Assembly: GCF_950100655.1 (NCBI RefSeq) | Contig: NZ_CATNLY010000012.1 | Location: forward strand, 62,001-126,000 | DNA: 64,000 bases | DNA from: Pleomorphomonas sp. T1.2MG-36 | GTDB lineage: Bacteria > Pseudomonadota > Alphaproteobacteria > Rhizobiales > Pleomorphomonadaceae | Direction of reading: 5' to 3' | Part shown: positions 1 through 9,468 of the stretch, piece by piece | Layout of the letters: the number at the start of each line of letters is the position of its first letter | How positions within the stretch are numbered: position 1 is the stretch's first letter | Translations under genes and position numbers: made by a program | The notes under the pieces: model-generated | Seen by the model: only the letters and a program-made list of their open reading frames with translations | What the model was told of the DNA's origin: nothing | Database searches by the model: none

Positions 1-1766
1 TCCGCAGCCTCTGTCTGCACCTTCAGATAGCTTTCGCCGTAGCCTTGCGTGACGAGGTTCTCCGGCGGGATGCCGTAGTGGTCGGTCAGCACGTTGGCCA
101 CGGCCTCGGCACGCCGATCGGACAGCGACAGATTGTCGACCACCGAGCCGACCGCGTCGGTATAGCCCTCGACGAGGAACACCTCGTTGGGGTTGCGGCG
201 CAGCGCCGCATCGATACCGCGGGCAACCGCTTCGATGCTCGGGACCTGATTGCCCTCGACCGCCCAGGCGCCGCTGGAGAAGGTGATGGAGTCGAGATCG
301 ACCGACCTGACCCTGTCTCGCAGGTCGGGGCTGTAGATCACCTGGTCAAGCGTATACCGCGGCTGCACTTCGACAAGTGGCGGGGCGGTCAAGGCCTCTT
401 CCACATAGCGCGGCGGCGCCGAACGCATCTCCACGCGGTAGCGTTCGCGCGGCAGATCGTACATGGGCGGCGGCGGCAGACGAACCACCGGCTGCCAGTC
501 GGGCTCATCGACGGGCCCGGGGCCGAATCCTCGATTGTCGAACAGAACGTAGGCGCGGCCATCGCTGTCCAGGCGTTCGCGCTGGATCATCATGCCGTTG
601 GCATCGTAGATGGTCCGGACTTCACCGCCGCGCCGCGTGGTCACGATGACCTCCCGGCCGCCGTCGCGGGTCCGCCGCTCGCGATAATCGCGGTCGTCTC
701 GGTCGAAACGGCCCCGGTCGTCATGGCGGATCACCGCCTGCTCGCCACTCTGTACGATGACGCGACCACCCGGCTCCACAGTCACGCGGACGCCGTCTTC
801 GTTGCTGATCACCCGGCGTTCGCGCTGGATGTCGCGAATATTGCCGGCCTTCTGACCGACACTCTGGTCGATGGCCTCGGTGGCGGCGGCACCAGGATTG
901 CCAAGCTTCTCGATAAGAGCCGGAGGGGGAGCCTGTTTTTCAGCGCTCTCGGGAGGTGCCGGCGGCTGATCGCCGGGAGCGGCAGGCGGCGGCGGTGTTC
1001 CAGCAGCGCCGGCATCCGGCACCGGTGGCTTCGGGGGCTCGGGAGTTGCTTCGGGCTGCGGCGGAGTTGGCGGCGTAGGCTGCGCTCCAGGCTCGGGCGT
1101 GGGGGCAGCCTTCGGCTGCGGAACGGCCGGTTCGGGTTGAGGCGGGGGTGACTCGGGCTGCGCTTCCGGCGCAGGCTCGGGCCGGACCTCAGGCTTGCGC
1201 GCGGGCGCAGCGGGGCCGGAATCGGGCCCGGCAGCCGGACGCTCGGCATCCGGCTTACGGCGATCAGGCCGAGCCTTCTGACTTGGAGCCGCCTCGGGCG
1301 CGGCTTCCGGCGCAGGCTTGGCGGGCTCCGCTTCCGGTCGCGGCGCGGGGGCCTCGGGCTGGACCTCAGGCTTGGGAGCAGGCTCCTGGGGCTGGGCCTC
1401 GGGCTCGGGCTGAGGAGCCGGTGGCTCTGCCTGCGGCTTGGGCTGTTCAGGCTGAGCTTCCGGAGCGGGCGCCTCGGGACGAGCCTCAGGCTCCAGCTGT
1501 GGAGCGGGGGGAGGAGTTGCTTCCGGCTGGGGACGTTCGGGCTCGGCCTGGGGCTGAGGTTGAGCCTCCGGCTGGGGCTGAGCCTCGGGCTGCTTGGGGG
1601 CAACTTGCTCGGGCGGCACGCAGTTGGGATCACCCGGCTGGCACGCCGGTTGTTCGGCCTGCGCCAAGAAGAGCTTCCCCTCTTCGGCACGAGCGGCTGA
1701 CTGCACCGCGATCTGGGACAACGGCACGATCGCACAGGCCAGCAACAGCTTTTTCAGTTGGTTCAT
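1..1766 (-). CDS. OmpA-family outer-membrane/peptidoglycan protein with long Pro/Glu/Gln-rich region (3' end cut by window)
   Basis: An open frame runs from an ATG at 1766 to the window edge (588 codons, no stop reached). Residues 1-27 look like a signal peptide ending SAARA. Residues from about 50 to about 270 are a low-complexity stretch built from repeated PEAQPQ/PEP/PAP units. A middle segment rich in Arg and Asp follows (about 300-440). The C-terminal part (from about residue 490) matches an OmpA-like peptidoglycan-binding domain: VEGYTDAVG followed by LSDRRAEAV, with the Asp and Arg that bind diaminopimelate in this family. The likely role is anchoring the envelope to peptidoglycan, with the Pro-rich part spanning the periplasm. 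The true frame is easy to miss because other frames are also open across the repeat. The last residues and the stop lie outside the window. Confidence 0.85.
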   Translation of the reverse strand, partial: MNQLKKLLLACAIVPLSQIAVQSAARAEEGKLFLAQAEQPACQPGDPNCVPPEQVAPKQPEAQPQPEAQPQPQAEPERPQPEATPPPAPQLEPEARPEAPAPEAQPEQPKPQAEPPAPQPEPEAQPQEPAPKPEVQPEAPAPRPEAEPAKPAPEAAPEAAPSQKARPDRRKPDAERPAAGPDSGPAAPARKPEVRPEPAPEAQPESPPPQPEPAVPQPKAAPTPEPGAQPTPPTPPQPEATPEPPKPPVPDAGAAGTPPPPAAPGDQPPAPPESAEKQAPPPALIEKLGNPGAAATEAIDQSVGQKAGNIRDIQRERRVISNEDGVRVTVEPGGRVIVQSGEQAVIRHDDRGRFDRDDRDYRERRTRDGGREVIVTTRRGGEVRTIYDANGMMIQRERLDSDGRAYVLFDNRGFGPGPVDEPDWQPVVRLPPPPMYDLPRERYRVEMRSAPPRYVEEALTAPPLVEVQPRYTLDQVIYSPDLRDRVRSVDLDSITFSSGAWAVEGNQVPSIEAVARGIDAALRRNPNEVFLVEGYTDAVGSVVDNLSLSDRRAEAVANVLTDHYGIPPENLVTQGYGESYLKVQTEAA

Positions 1767-1868
1767 GTAGTCCTCCAGCCTTCCTTATGCCGTCCAAAAA
1801 GGGCAGTCTGATCCGAGGTGCGACCCCAAGGCAGCGCTTCGGACAACATCCGCCGTAGAAACCGGTGG

Positions 1869-1894
1869 GGCAGCCTTCGGTTCCGAAGCTTGCC
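1869..1894. other. Short stem-loop between lpxL-like gene and ompA-like gene
   Basis: CTTCGG at 1875-1880 and CCGAAG at 1883-1888 are separated by TT, with an outer GGCA/TGCC pairing at 1869-1872 and 1891-1894. It lies about 80 bases downstream of the acyltransferase stop and about 100 bases upstream of the OmpA-family start. There is no T-run, so termination is only a possibility. Nothing else is recognised in 1767-1976. Confidence 0.3.
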
Positions 1895-1976
1895 TCGCCA
1901 ATGAGGCGTCAATCGGAAGGATGGAGGCGAAAGCGTGTCAATTCAAAGATTTGACATGAACGCTGGATGAACGGCG

Positions 1977-2888
1977 TCACTCCGCCGAAGGGGTGCGGAA
2001 CTCCAGCTTTGGCCATTTGCGGGTTGCCCACATCCATTGCCCCGGCGCATTCCGGATCCAGGTCTCGAACACGGCGTGCAGGGCAAGCGTGGCCTGTTCG
2101 ACATCTGCATCCGCATCCTCGGTATGCGGAAGTTCAATCCGCTCACCGTCGATTCGAAAATGCGCACCGTCGGTACGTTGGCAATGCGCCACCACGAGCG
2201 GCAGCCCCAGGCGTCTGGCGAGGGTAACGGGCAACTTAGACAGCAACGCGGAGTGGCCGAAGAAGGGAGCGACGATGCCGGTGCCATCCGGCAAGTCGGC
2301 CATCATGGCAATTGCCACGCCGCCACGGGCAAGCGAGCGCAAGTGAAGGACGGAGGAGGTTCCGGCAGCAACCAACCCGCCGGGATAGGCCTTTTCCCGC
2401 CGGGAGCGAAAATAAGCCTCGGAGAGGGGATTCTTAAGCGGGCGATAGACGCCGGCAACGGGCTTTCCCAGGCCGATGCTGCCAACGGCAAGGAGTTCCC
2501 AGTTACCCTGGTGAAGTGAGCAAAGTACCGCGCCCCCTGCCCCGATGGTCCGGATTTCCTCAGCTAGGGATTCGCCCATGACAATCCGGCCGGGGCTATC
2601 GACGATCTCGGGCAGGAGAAGCCCCTCGGCGAAGGTCCGGCCGAGATTTTCCCACATGTCCAGCAGGATGGCCGTCCGCTCGTCCGGCGTCAGCTCGGGC
2701 ATGGCAAGGGCAAGATGCTGGTCCGCCCGCGCATGACGTGGATTGAAACGGGCAAACCGCCGCCAAAGAAACCCCATGAAAGACGAGGCGCGATCGACCC
2801 CGAGCAAGCCAAGCAGGCCCACGACGGCGCGCAGCCCGGCATACTCGAGCCAAAATCCGGCTTGCGTTCTGGTCTGTCGAAAATCCAA
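1977..2888 (-). CDS. Lysophospholipid/lipid A acyltransferase (LpxL/HtrB family)
   Basis: 303 aa. The family transfers an acyl chain from acyl-ACP to a lipid A precursor at the inner leaflet of the inner membrane. The catalytic HX4E motif is visible as HQGNWE (about residue 145), preceded by a hydrophobic N-terminal segment (about 18-35) that would anchor the protein. The C-terminal QWMWATRKWP resembles the conserved WxxRRW region. The start at 2888 is a TTG with a purine-rich stretch (AGAGAGG) about 8 bases upstream; no in-frame ATG lies close by. Which acyl chain it adds cannot be told from the sequence. It is transcribed toward the OmpA-family gene and away from the AEC transporter. Confidence 0.85.
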   Translation of the reverse strand: MDFRQTRTQAGFWLEYAGLRAVVGLLGLLGVDRASSFMGFLWRRFARFNPRHARADQHLALAMPELTPDERTAILLDMWENLGRTFAEGLLLPEIVDSPGRIVMGESLAEEIRTIGAGGAVLCSLHQGNWELLAVGSIGLGKPVAGVYRPLKNPLSEAYFRSRREKAYPGGLVAAGTSSVLHLRSLARGGVAIAMMADLPDGTGIVAPFFGHSALLSKLPVTLARRLGLPLVVAHCQRTDGAHFRIDGERIELPHTEDADADVEQATLALHAVFETWIRNAPGQWMWATRKWPKLEFRTPSAE

Positions 2889-3038
2889 CGCGCCTAAGCC
2901 TCTCTACGGACCACATCAAGAAATCGGCGGCGCATCTACGTCCGCTGCCTGAATCGTGCGATGAGCTGTTACTCCATTTCGCGCGCTCCCTCCACCCCGT
3001 AGCCGCCCCACGGCGGATGTCCCGGCGATCGATCGTTC

Positions 3039-3998
3039 ATGACCAAGGTTCTGGCATTGGCCATGCCGTTTTTCGGCATCATTCTCATCGGCTTTCTGGC
3101 AGGGAAACTCGCTCGTCTGCCCCGCGCAGGCCTGGCGTGGCTGGACTTCTATCTGATTTATGTCGCTCTACCGGCGCTGTTCTTCGACATCCTGTCGCGG
3201 ACGCCCCTTGAGGAATTGGCCCGCGGCTCCTTCGCGCTTGCCACAACGACCTCCACATTCCTCACCTTCCTGATCGCCCTTCTTGTCGGTCGAATGCTGA
3301 CCGGAGCCGGCATGCGCGTTGCCGCGCTGCAGGGTCTTGTCGGCTCCTACGCCAACGTCGGCTACATGGGCCCGGCACTGACGCTATCGGCGCTCGGCAG
3401 CGCCGCCGCCGCGCCGACGGCGCTGATCTTCTGCTTCGATGTGGTTCTCATCTTCTCCCTGCTGCCGACGATGATGGCGGTCTTCGGCGAAGAGGAGCGG
3501 CCGATGGGGGCCACCGCGATGCTCATCCTGCGCAGGATTCTCACGCATCCCTTCATTCTCGGCAGCATAGCCGGCGTGTTGGGCTCCGCTTCCGGAGTCG
3601 ATATTCCGGATGCAGTCGGCACGACCGTTTCGATGTTGCGCGCTTCCGCTGCGCCGGCAGCGCTGTTCTCGATCGGAGTGACCGTCGCCCTGCAACCGGC
3701 CAGCCAGCCGCATCGCGAATTGCCGGCCCTGGTCGCCATCAAGCTTCTGGTCCATCCGTTGATGGCCTGGACCATGGTGACGCTCGTTGGCGGTTTTCCG
3801 CCAGTCTGGGTTTATGCGGCCGTGCTGATGGCCTGTTTGCCGCCGGCAGCGACCTGCTACGCCGCCGCGCAGCAGTACCGGCTCTATGTCGAGCAGTCAG
3901 CCAGCGGCATCCTGCTCGGCACCGCCGTCTCGGTGGTGACCGTTACGGCAACGCTCTATCTGGTGACCCACGATCTGGTGCCGGTCTTTGCCCCGTAA
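3039..3998 (+). CDS. AEC (auxin efflux carrier) family transporter
   Basis: 319 aa, almost entirely hydrophobic, with about ten predicted membrane segments. The two-half arrangement of the AEC family is visible: N-terminal FFGIILIGFLAGKL with the following LDFYLIYVALPALF, and a C-terminal half with ACLPPAATCYAAAQQY. Members export or import small organic acids such as malate, malonate or auxin-like compounds; the substrate here cannot be predicted. The gene is divergent from the acyltransferase, with 150 bases between them, and convergent with the TadG-like gene, with only 6 bases between stops. Confidence 0.85.
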   Translation: MTKVLALAMPFFGIILIGFLAGKLARLPRAGLAWLDFYLIYVALPALFFDILSRTPLEELARGSFALATTTSTFLTFLIALLVGRMLTGAGMRVAALQGLVGSYANVGYMGPALTLSALGSAAAAPTALIFCFDVVLIFSLLPTMMAVFGEEERPMGATAMLILRRILTHPFILGSIAGVLGSASGVDIPDAVGTTVSMLRASAAPAALFSIGVTVALQPASQPHRELPALVAIKLLVHPLMAWTMVTLVGGFPPVWVYAAVLMACLPPAATCYAAAQQYRLYVEQSASGILLGTAVSVVTVTATLYLVTHDLVPVFAP

Positions 3999-4004
3999 GC
4001 CAAG

Positions 4005-5273
4005 TCACTCGGCGATGCGAAGCGCCGACAACTTGTCACCGATGGCGCCAAAACTCGTGATGATCTCGTTCGCCGACGACGCGTTGAAGTAATTGTCGGC
4101 GGAGCTGGCGCAATTCTTGAGCACAGACTCGGTCCCCTCGATCACGAGAACCGTGTAGATGATGATATTGTCTGCCTTGGCGGCCGCGCAAACCCTCGAC
4201 ATGCGATCATCGACATCGATCGAATGGCTAGTTCCATCCCCGTTAAAGCGGTTCATGGTATTCTCGCCGTCCGACAAGAGGATGATCACATCCTGATAGT
4301 CGAAGTTCGCTTCCTTGTTCGGAGCGTTCAGCGGGGCGGTCGACTTGAGCGACTGCCAAGCCCAGACGAGACCGATCGTCTGGTTGGTTGCGCCGACGGG
4401 CGTCATCGCTTTCACGGCAGCGGTCAGTGTGTCCCAGTTATTGGTCATTGGAGTGAGCGGCCGGCCACAAGAGGCGTAATCCTCTGCAGCATAGCGCGTT
4501 GCCTCGCTGATCGGCACGGACACCGAGATATCGTCATTCTTCCGCCTGTCGGATACGCACCCCTGCCATTCCGACTTGTTCTTGGTTTGCGTCCACAAAT
4601 ATCCGTTCGAACAGTCGTAAGCCCTTTTCCAGGTGTTCCAGGTACATAGTCGCCCCGTCTCTTTCCAAGCCACGTAGGAAGACAGACCGGTGCCGATGTT
4701 CACGTCCTTGTTGAAGGGAATGATTGATACATAGACGTCGCCCGATGTGGTCGACTCACCTTTCAGCTTGTCCAGCAGGTTTTGGGTCGCCGTCTTGAGC
4801 GCATCCATCTTGCCGAGCTTTTCCATCGAACCGGTATTATCGAGGGCAAGAGCGACGCGCAGGCGCTTCGACGACCATGCGGACTTGGATTGGACAGCCA
4901 GCGTTTCGGAGGTGATGCCCGCGAGATTGAGGAAGGTCATCGGGACAGTGCCACTCGCCGACGCTGAGATCACGGCGCCATTGGCCTTGGTGAAGGTGGC
5001 CGAAACGGTGATACCTTCAGCCTTGCCTGACGGGAAGTTGACGTTGAAGATCTGCTCGGCCCGCTTGTCGAGCTCGGTCTGGGTCAGCTTGGGTGCCTCG
5101 GACGACAAGGCGAGAACCGTGGCATCGAGGGAGTGCTGCATCACCTCGCGCGCATCGGCCAGCCGCGCATAGTCGACGGCCGCCCCGATGCCGACCAGCA
5201 AAGGCACCAGACAAACGGCGAAGATGATCGCCACATTGCCGTCCCGACAGACCAAAAACCGACGAATACCCAT
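4005..5273 (-). CDS. Tad-pilus TadG-like protein with von Willebrand A domain
   Basis: 422 aa. The N-terminus has the alphaproteobacterial TadE/TadG signature: a short charged start ending CRDGNVAIIF, then a single membrane segment (about residues 13-32), then a long extracytoplasmic part. A von Willebrand A domain begins around residue 135 with the MIDAS motif DNTGS and has a downstream LLSDGEN strand. Such proteins act in Flp pilus assembly or as surface adhesins. The start at 5273 is chosen over one 45 bases upstream because GGAGGACCT lies directly before it. No other tad genes are nearby, so it is an orphan; orphan copies are common in this class. Confidence 0.82.
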   Translation of the reverse strand: MGIRRFLVCRDGNVAIIFAVCLVPLLVGIGAAVDYARLADAREVMQHSLDATVLALSSEAPKLTQTELDKRAEQIFNVNFPSGKAEGITVSATFTKANGAVISASASGTVPMTFLNLAGITSETLAVQSKSAWSSKRLRVALALDNTGSMEKLGKMDALKTATQNLLDKLKGESTTSGDVYVSIIPFNKDVNIGTGLSSYVAWKETGRLCTWNTWKRAYDCSNGYLWTQTKNKSEWQGCVSDRRKNDDISVSVPISEATRYAAEDYASCGRPLTPMTNNWDTLTAAVKAMTPVGATNQTIGLVWAWQSLKSTAPLNAPNKEANFDYQDVIILLSDGENTMNRFNGDGTSHSIDVDDRMSRVCAAAKADNIIIYTVLVIEGTESVLKNCASSADNYFNASSANEIITSFGAIGDKLSALRIAE

Positions 5274-5391
5274 AGGTCCTCCAGGACCGCAGGTTAACGC
5301 CGGTTGGCCTAACGACACATTGCGCGAATACCGTCAATTTAAGACGATGTGGCGATTTTTCCCGCCCAACACCAGCTTTTCTTGCTCAAGA

Positions 5392-5414
5392 GGACAGGCG
5401 CAGTGCGCCCGTCC
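5392..5414 (-). terminator. Hairpin downstream of rnj
   Basis: GGAC-A-GGCGC at 5392-5401 pairs with GCGCC-C-GTCC at 5405-5414 around a 3-base loop, with one mismatch. It starts 8 bases after the RNase J stop. Only a weak U-rich run follows on the minus strand, so termination is likely but not certain. Confidence 0.4.
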
Positions 5415-5421
5415 CTTCGCA

Positions 5422-7107
5422 TCAATCCACTCTCAACACCGTCACCTCGGTGATCGGCTTCTTGCCCCAGCGCTCGTTGGCGGCGGCGCGGATCGACCGG
5501 CGCACCGCTTCAGCGACGAGATCTTCGTCCTTGCGGCGGGCCTTGGGAATGGAGACGAGACAGCCATCGACGGCCGCAGCCAGCACATCCTCGAAGTCCT
5601 CGCCCTTGTTGTCGGTCTCCGGCAGGCCGAAACAGTTGAGGCCATACTCGCCGAGGATGTCGCCGCGTCCATTCATCAGCAGCGTGCAGACGACGACACC
5701 GGCGAAGCTCATCTTGCGCCGCTCGACGACACCCGAACCCTCGGGATCGCGAACCAGACTGCCGTCCTTGACCAGAATGCCGAAGGGAACGTGGCCGATC
5801 GCCTTCGGCTGATCGCCGGGCAGAAGGCGCAGCATCTCGCCATTTCTGGTGCGCGCCACGCTCGGTACGCCGGCTTCGCGGGCCAGCCTTTCGTGGGCGG
5901 CGAGATGGACGGCCTCGCCATGCACAGGCACGGCCACCTTCGGCTTGACGAGGCGGTAGAGCTCCATCATCTCGTCACGGCGAGGATGGCCTGACGTGTG
6001 GACCAGCGCATCGCCGTCGGAGACGATTTCGACGCCTTGCTCGACCAGCTTGTTCTTGATGGCGCCGACGGCCTTCTCGTTGCCCGGGATGGTGCGCGAG
6101 GAGAAGATCACCAAGTCGCCGCGGTCAAGCGTGATGTTGCGATGGTCGCCGGCCGCGATCTTGGCAAGGGCGGCGCGCGCCTCGCCCTGGCTGCCGGTCA
6201 CGATGGCCATCACCTTGTCGGGCGGCAGATAGCCATAAGCGTCCTCGTCGCGGAACGACGGTAGCCCCTCGAGCATGCCGAGTTCGCCCGCAACGTCGAG
6301 AACGCGCTTGATGGCCCGGCCCACCACCACGATCTCCCGGTCGTTCTTGGCGGCGGCCTCGGCGATGGAGCGGATACGGCCGAGGTTCGAGGCGAAAATG
6401 GTGACGGCGACGCGCTTCTTCGCCCTGGCAACCACCTCGGCCAGCCCATGGGCGACCTCTCCCTCCGACGGGCTACGCCCGGGCCGGACGGCATTGGTGG
6501 AATCGCAGATCATGGCGTCGACGCCTTCGGCGCTGATCTCGGCAAGGCGCTTCATGTCGATCGGCCGACCGACGCGCGGATCATGGTCGATCTTCCAGTC
6601 GCCGGTGTGCAGCACATTGCCCATGGCGGTGCGGATCAGCACTGCCGTCGGTTCGGGCAGCGAGTGCGACATGGCGATCAATTCGAGGTCGAAGGGACCG
6701 ATGGAAAAGCGCTGACCCTGTTCGACGACGCTGGTCGGCACGCGCGGCGCGTTGGGCTCCATCTCGCGCTTGGCGGCGTGCAGGGCTGCGGCGAAAGGCG
6801 TCATGTAGACCGGCGCGCCAAGGCGCGGCCAGAGGTCGTATATGGCGCCATAATGATCTTCGTGGGCATGGGTGATCAGAATGCCGACCAGATCGTCCTT
6901 GTAGGCTTCGATGAAGGAAATGTCGGGCAGCAGCAGATCGACGCCGGGCAAATCCGGGCCGGCGAAGGATATTCCGCAATCCACCATCAGCCACTTGCGG
7001 TCGGCTTCCGGTCCGAGGCCATAGAGCGCGAGGTTCATGCCGATTTCGCCAACGCCGCCCAGCGGCAGGAAAATGAGCTCGTCGGCCCCGCTCTTCTTTT
7101 TCGTCAC
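5422..7107 (-). CDS. rnj: Ribonuclease J
   Basis: 561 aa, the usual length for RNase J. It is a metallo-beta-lactamase/beta-CASP 5'-3' exo- and endoribonuclease acting in rRNA maturation and mRNA decay. Visible motifs: N-terminal PLGGVGEIGMN, the zinc motif HAHEDH (about residue 80), SHSLPEP, HTGDWKID, and the beta-CASP STNA and SSRTIPGNE segments, followed by HTSGH. The start is GTG at 7107 with GGAG about 7 bases upstream. It follows birA in the same direction after 147 bases, matching the nuoN-birA-(coaX)-rnj order of related genomes but without coaX. Confidence 0.95.
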   Translation of the reverse strand: MTKKKSGADELIFLPLGGVGEIGMNLALYGLGPEADRKWLMVDCGISFAGPDLPGVDLLLPDISFIEAYKDDLVGILITHAHEDHYGAIYDLWPRLGAPVYMTPFAAALHAAKREMEPNAPRVPTSVVEQGQRFSIGPFDLELIAMSHSLPEPTAVLIRTAMGNVLHTGDWKIDHDPRVGRPIDMKRLAEISAEGVDAMICDSTNAVRPGRSPSEGEVAHGLAEVVARAKKRVAVTIFASNLGRIRSIAEAAAKNDREIVVVGRAIKRVLDVAGELGMLEGLPSFRDEDAYGYLPPDKVMAIVTGSQGEARAALAKIAAGDHRNITLDRGDLVIFSSRTIPGNEKAVGAIKNKLVEQGVEIVSDGDALVHTSGHPRRDEMMELYRLVKPKVAVPVHGEAVHLAAHERLAREAGVPSVARTRNGEMLRLLPGDQPKAIGHVPFGILVKDGSLVRDPEGSGVVERRKMSFAGVVVCTLLMNGRGDILGEYGLNCFGLPETDNKGEDFEDVLAAAVDGCLVSIPKARRKDEDLVAEAVRRSIRAAANERWGKKPITEVTVLRVD

Positions 7108-7122
7108 AGAGTATCTCCAGTT

Positions 7123-7141
7123 CGCCGGCCCCTTGCCGGCG
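7123..7141 (-). other. Stem-loop in the rnj leader
   Basis: CGCCGGC (7123-7129) and GCCGGCG (7135-7141) form a perfect 7-bp stem with a 5-base loop, 15 bases upstream of the rnj GTG. On the minus strand it would sit directly before the ribosome binding site. It could affect translation or mark a processing site; this is inference. Confidence 0.4.
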
Positions 7142-7254
7142 CGCGTCAGTTCTTTCGCTTGTCGGTTCTACGTGGACGCGAAAGGCGGCCGCGTCAAGAA
7201 AACTCTCGAAAGGCCGCGCCCATACGAACTGGCATGACGGATGGACAAAAGACG

Positions 7255-8016
7255 TCAGGAACGGCCGAAGAACACGTCGCCGGCTGAAATCGCCTCCAGG
7301 CCGCCGTCGTGGCGAAGAAGCAGTCGCCCGTCCCTGTCGAGACCGGAGAAGATACCGGCGATCTCGCGTGTGGGCAGCCGGACCGTAATCGCCTCGCCAA
7401 CTCCCCGGGCGCGGCCAAGCCAGGCTTCTCGGATGGACGCGAAGTCGCCAGCCTGCCACTCGGCCAGTCGGCGGGCCATGGCCGCAGAGAGGAGCGCGAA
7501 AAGCGCCTCGGGCTCGGTGGGATAGCCGGCAGCGGCCAGATCCGTGGCGTTGTAGAGCGTGACGTCAGGATGGTGGGTGCAGTTCACGCCAATCCCGATC
7601 ACCACCACCCTGCCCTCTGGCGCAACTGCCGCCTCGATCAGGATGCCGCAGAGTTTGGCGCCGGCGTAGAGAACGTCGTTCGGCCACTTGATGGCAAGAT
7701 CGGCCCGAGCGAAGGGCGGAAGCGCCGCCGCGACGGCGTCATGGACGGCCAGGGCCACGACGAGCGGCAACTCGCCGAGCCGCGCCTCTACCATGGGATC
7801 GCGCAGCATCAGCGACGCGTAAAGATTGCCCGGCTCGGAGGTCCAGACACGCCCACGCCGACCACGTCCTTCCGTCTGGCGACGGGCGACGACCCAGAGA
7901 CCCGACGCCGCCCCCTGCCGCCCCCGCTCGAAGGCCTCGGCATTGGTGGAACCGACTGCGTCGAGGTAGACCGCCGCATAGCCTGCGGGGCAGACAAGTC
8001 CCGAACCCTCGGTCAT
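7255..8016 (-). CDS. birA: Biotin-[acetyl-CoA-carboxylase] ligase
   Basis: 253 aa; catalytic and C-terminal domains only, without the N-terminal winged-helix repressor domain of E. coli BirA, so it should be a ligase and not a regulator. Visible: DAVGSTNAEA at the N-terminus, the biotinoyl-AMP loop TEGRGRRGR, KWPNDVLY with the catalytic Lys, and GIGVNCTHHP. It attaches biotin to carboxylase carrier lysines. It follows nuoN by 13 bases and is likely cotranscribed with the end of the nuo operon, a conserved arrangement in Hyphomicrobiales. Confidence 0.93.
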   Translation of the reverse strand: MTEGSGLVCPAGYAAVYLDAVGSTNAEAFERGRQGAASGLWVVARRQTEGRGRRGRVWTSEPGNLYASLMLRDPMVEARLGELPLVVALAVHDAVAAALPPFARADLAIKWPNDVLYAGAKLCGILIEAAVAPEGRVVVIGIGVNCTHHPDVTLYNATDLAAAGYPTEPEALFALLSAAMARRLAEWQAGDFASIREAWLGRARGVGEAITVRLPTREIAGIFSGLDRDGRLLLRHDGGLEAISAGDVFFGRS

Positions 8017-8029
8017 CGTGCCGGTCGCC

Positions 8030-9460
8030 TCAGAACAACGTGCGGGCGGCCGCGAGAGCCAGATCGCCGAGCGGTCCGAGCACGAGCGCGAAGGCCCCGA
8101 CGAACAGACCCGAGACGCCGAGCACCGCTTTCATCTCGCCCCCCATCGGCTCGAAGGCGCCCTTCGGCTCGTCGAGGAACATGATCTTGACGATGCGGAG
8201 ATAGTAGTAGGCACCGACGACCGAGGAGAGGATGCCGATCACCGCCAGCCAGTAGAGGCCGGAGTTGATGGCAGCCGCAAAGACGAAGTACTTGCCGAAG
8301 AAGCCGGCGAAGGGCGGGATGCCGGCCAGCGAGAACATGATGATGCCCAAGAGGTAGGCCACCACCGGGTTGGTGCGCGACAGACCGGCGAGGCTGTCAA
8401 TGTCCTCGGTCATCACGCCATCCCGCCGCATGGACAGGATCACGGCAAAGGCGCCGGCCGTCATGGCGAGATAGGTGGCGAGATAGATCAGGATGCCGTA
8501 GACGCCGGCTTCCGATCCGGCCGCGAGGCCGACCAGCGCATAACCCATGTGACCGATGGAAGAATAGGCCATCAGCCGCTTGATGTTGCGCTGACCGATG
8601 GCGGCGAAGGCGCCGAGGATCATCGAGGCCAGAGACATGAAGGCAACGATCTGCTGCCATTCGGCCTTGACCGGCCCCAGCGCTTCCATCACGACCCGGA
8701 CGAACAGCGCCATGGCGGCGATCTTCGGAGCAGCGGCAAAGAAGGCGGTGACCGGCGTCGGCGCGCCTTCATAGACGTCCGGCGTCCACATATGAAACGG
8801 CACGGCCGATACCTTGAAGGCGATGCCGGTTGCGACGAAGACGATGCCGAAGGTGAGCCCGAGCGAGGACTGGCCGCTGGCTGCCGCGGTAGCGATACCG
8901 GCGAAATCGACGTGACCGGTGAAACCGTAGATCAGCGAGGCGCCGTAGAGCAGCATGCCCGAGGAGAGCGCGCCGAGAACGAAATACTTGAGGCCGGCCT
9001 CGGTCGAGCGGCTATCATCTCGATGGAAGGCGGCAACGACATAGAGCGCCAGCGACTGAAGCTCCAGGCCGAGATAGACGGCGATGAGATCGCCCGCCGA
9101 GATCATCAGCAGCATGCCGACGGTGGCGAGCACGATCAGCACCGGCAGCTCGAAATGGAAGAACTTCTCGGCAACGGCGAAACGCTGCGTCATGACCACA
9201 GCCAGCGCCGATCCGATCAGCACCAGAACCTTGAGGAACCGGCCGAAACCGTCCACCACGAAGGCGCCACCGAAGGTGGATCCATCGCGGCCGACGATCA
9301 CCGCCACCGCGGCAACGATCAGCAGCAAGGCCGACAGGCCGGAAACGAGGCTCGCTCGCTTCTCACCGCCATAAGCGCCGAGCAGGAGCAGGAGAAGAGC
9401 ACCGACGGCCAGGAGAAGCTCCGGTCCGGCGAGGGCAAAATCGGGAAGTGCGTTCATCAT
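8030..9460 (-). CDS. nuoN: NADH-quinone oxidoreductase subunit N
   Basis: 476 aa antiporter-like membrane subunit of complex I, with about 14 membrane segments. The conserved proton-channel elements are visible: a Glu in the [11 protein letters not shown] helix, Lys in the [18 protein letters not shown] region, and the broken-helix sequence [13 protein letters not shown]. It is the last nuo gene, 8 bases after nuoM and 13 before birA. Length and composition are normal. Confidence 0.95.
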   Translation of the reverse strand: MMNALPDFALAGPELLLAVGALLLLLLGAYGGEKRASLVSGLSALLLIVAAVAVIVGRDGSTFGGAFVVDGFGRFLKVLVLIGSALAVVMTQRFAVAEKFFHFELPVLIVLATVGMLLMISAGDLIAVYLGLELQSLALYVVAAFHRDDSRSTEAGLKYFVLGALSSGMLLYGASLIYGFTGHVDFAGIATAAASGQSSLGLTFGIVFVATGIAFKVSAVPFHMWTPDVYEGAPTPVTAFFAAAPKIAAMALFVRVVMEALGPVKAEWQQIVAFMSLASMILGAFAAIGQRNIKRLMAYSSIGHMGYALVGLAAGSEAGVYGILIYLATYLAMTAGAFAVILSMRRDGVMTEDIDSLAGLSRTNPVVAYLLGIIMFSLAGIPPFAGFFGKYFVFAAAINSGLYWLAVIGILSSVVGAYYYLRIVKIMFLDEPKGAFEPMGGEMKAVLGVSGLFVGAFALVLGPLGDLALAAARTLF

Positions 9461-9468
9461 CTATGCCC

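Noticed and set aside
809..1735. A 308-codon Arg/Ser/Pro-rich minus-strand frame and overlapping plus-strand frames
   Set aside because: They overlap the OmpA-family gene in other frames. The true frame has a signal peptide and an OmpA-like domain but is open at the window edge.
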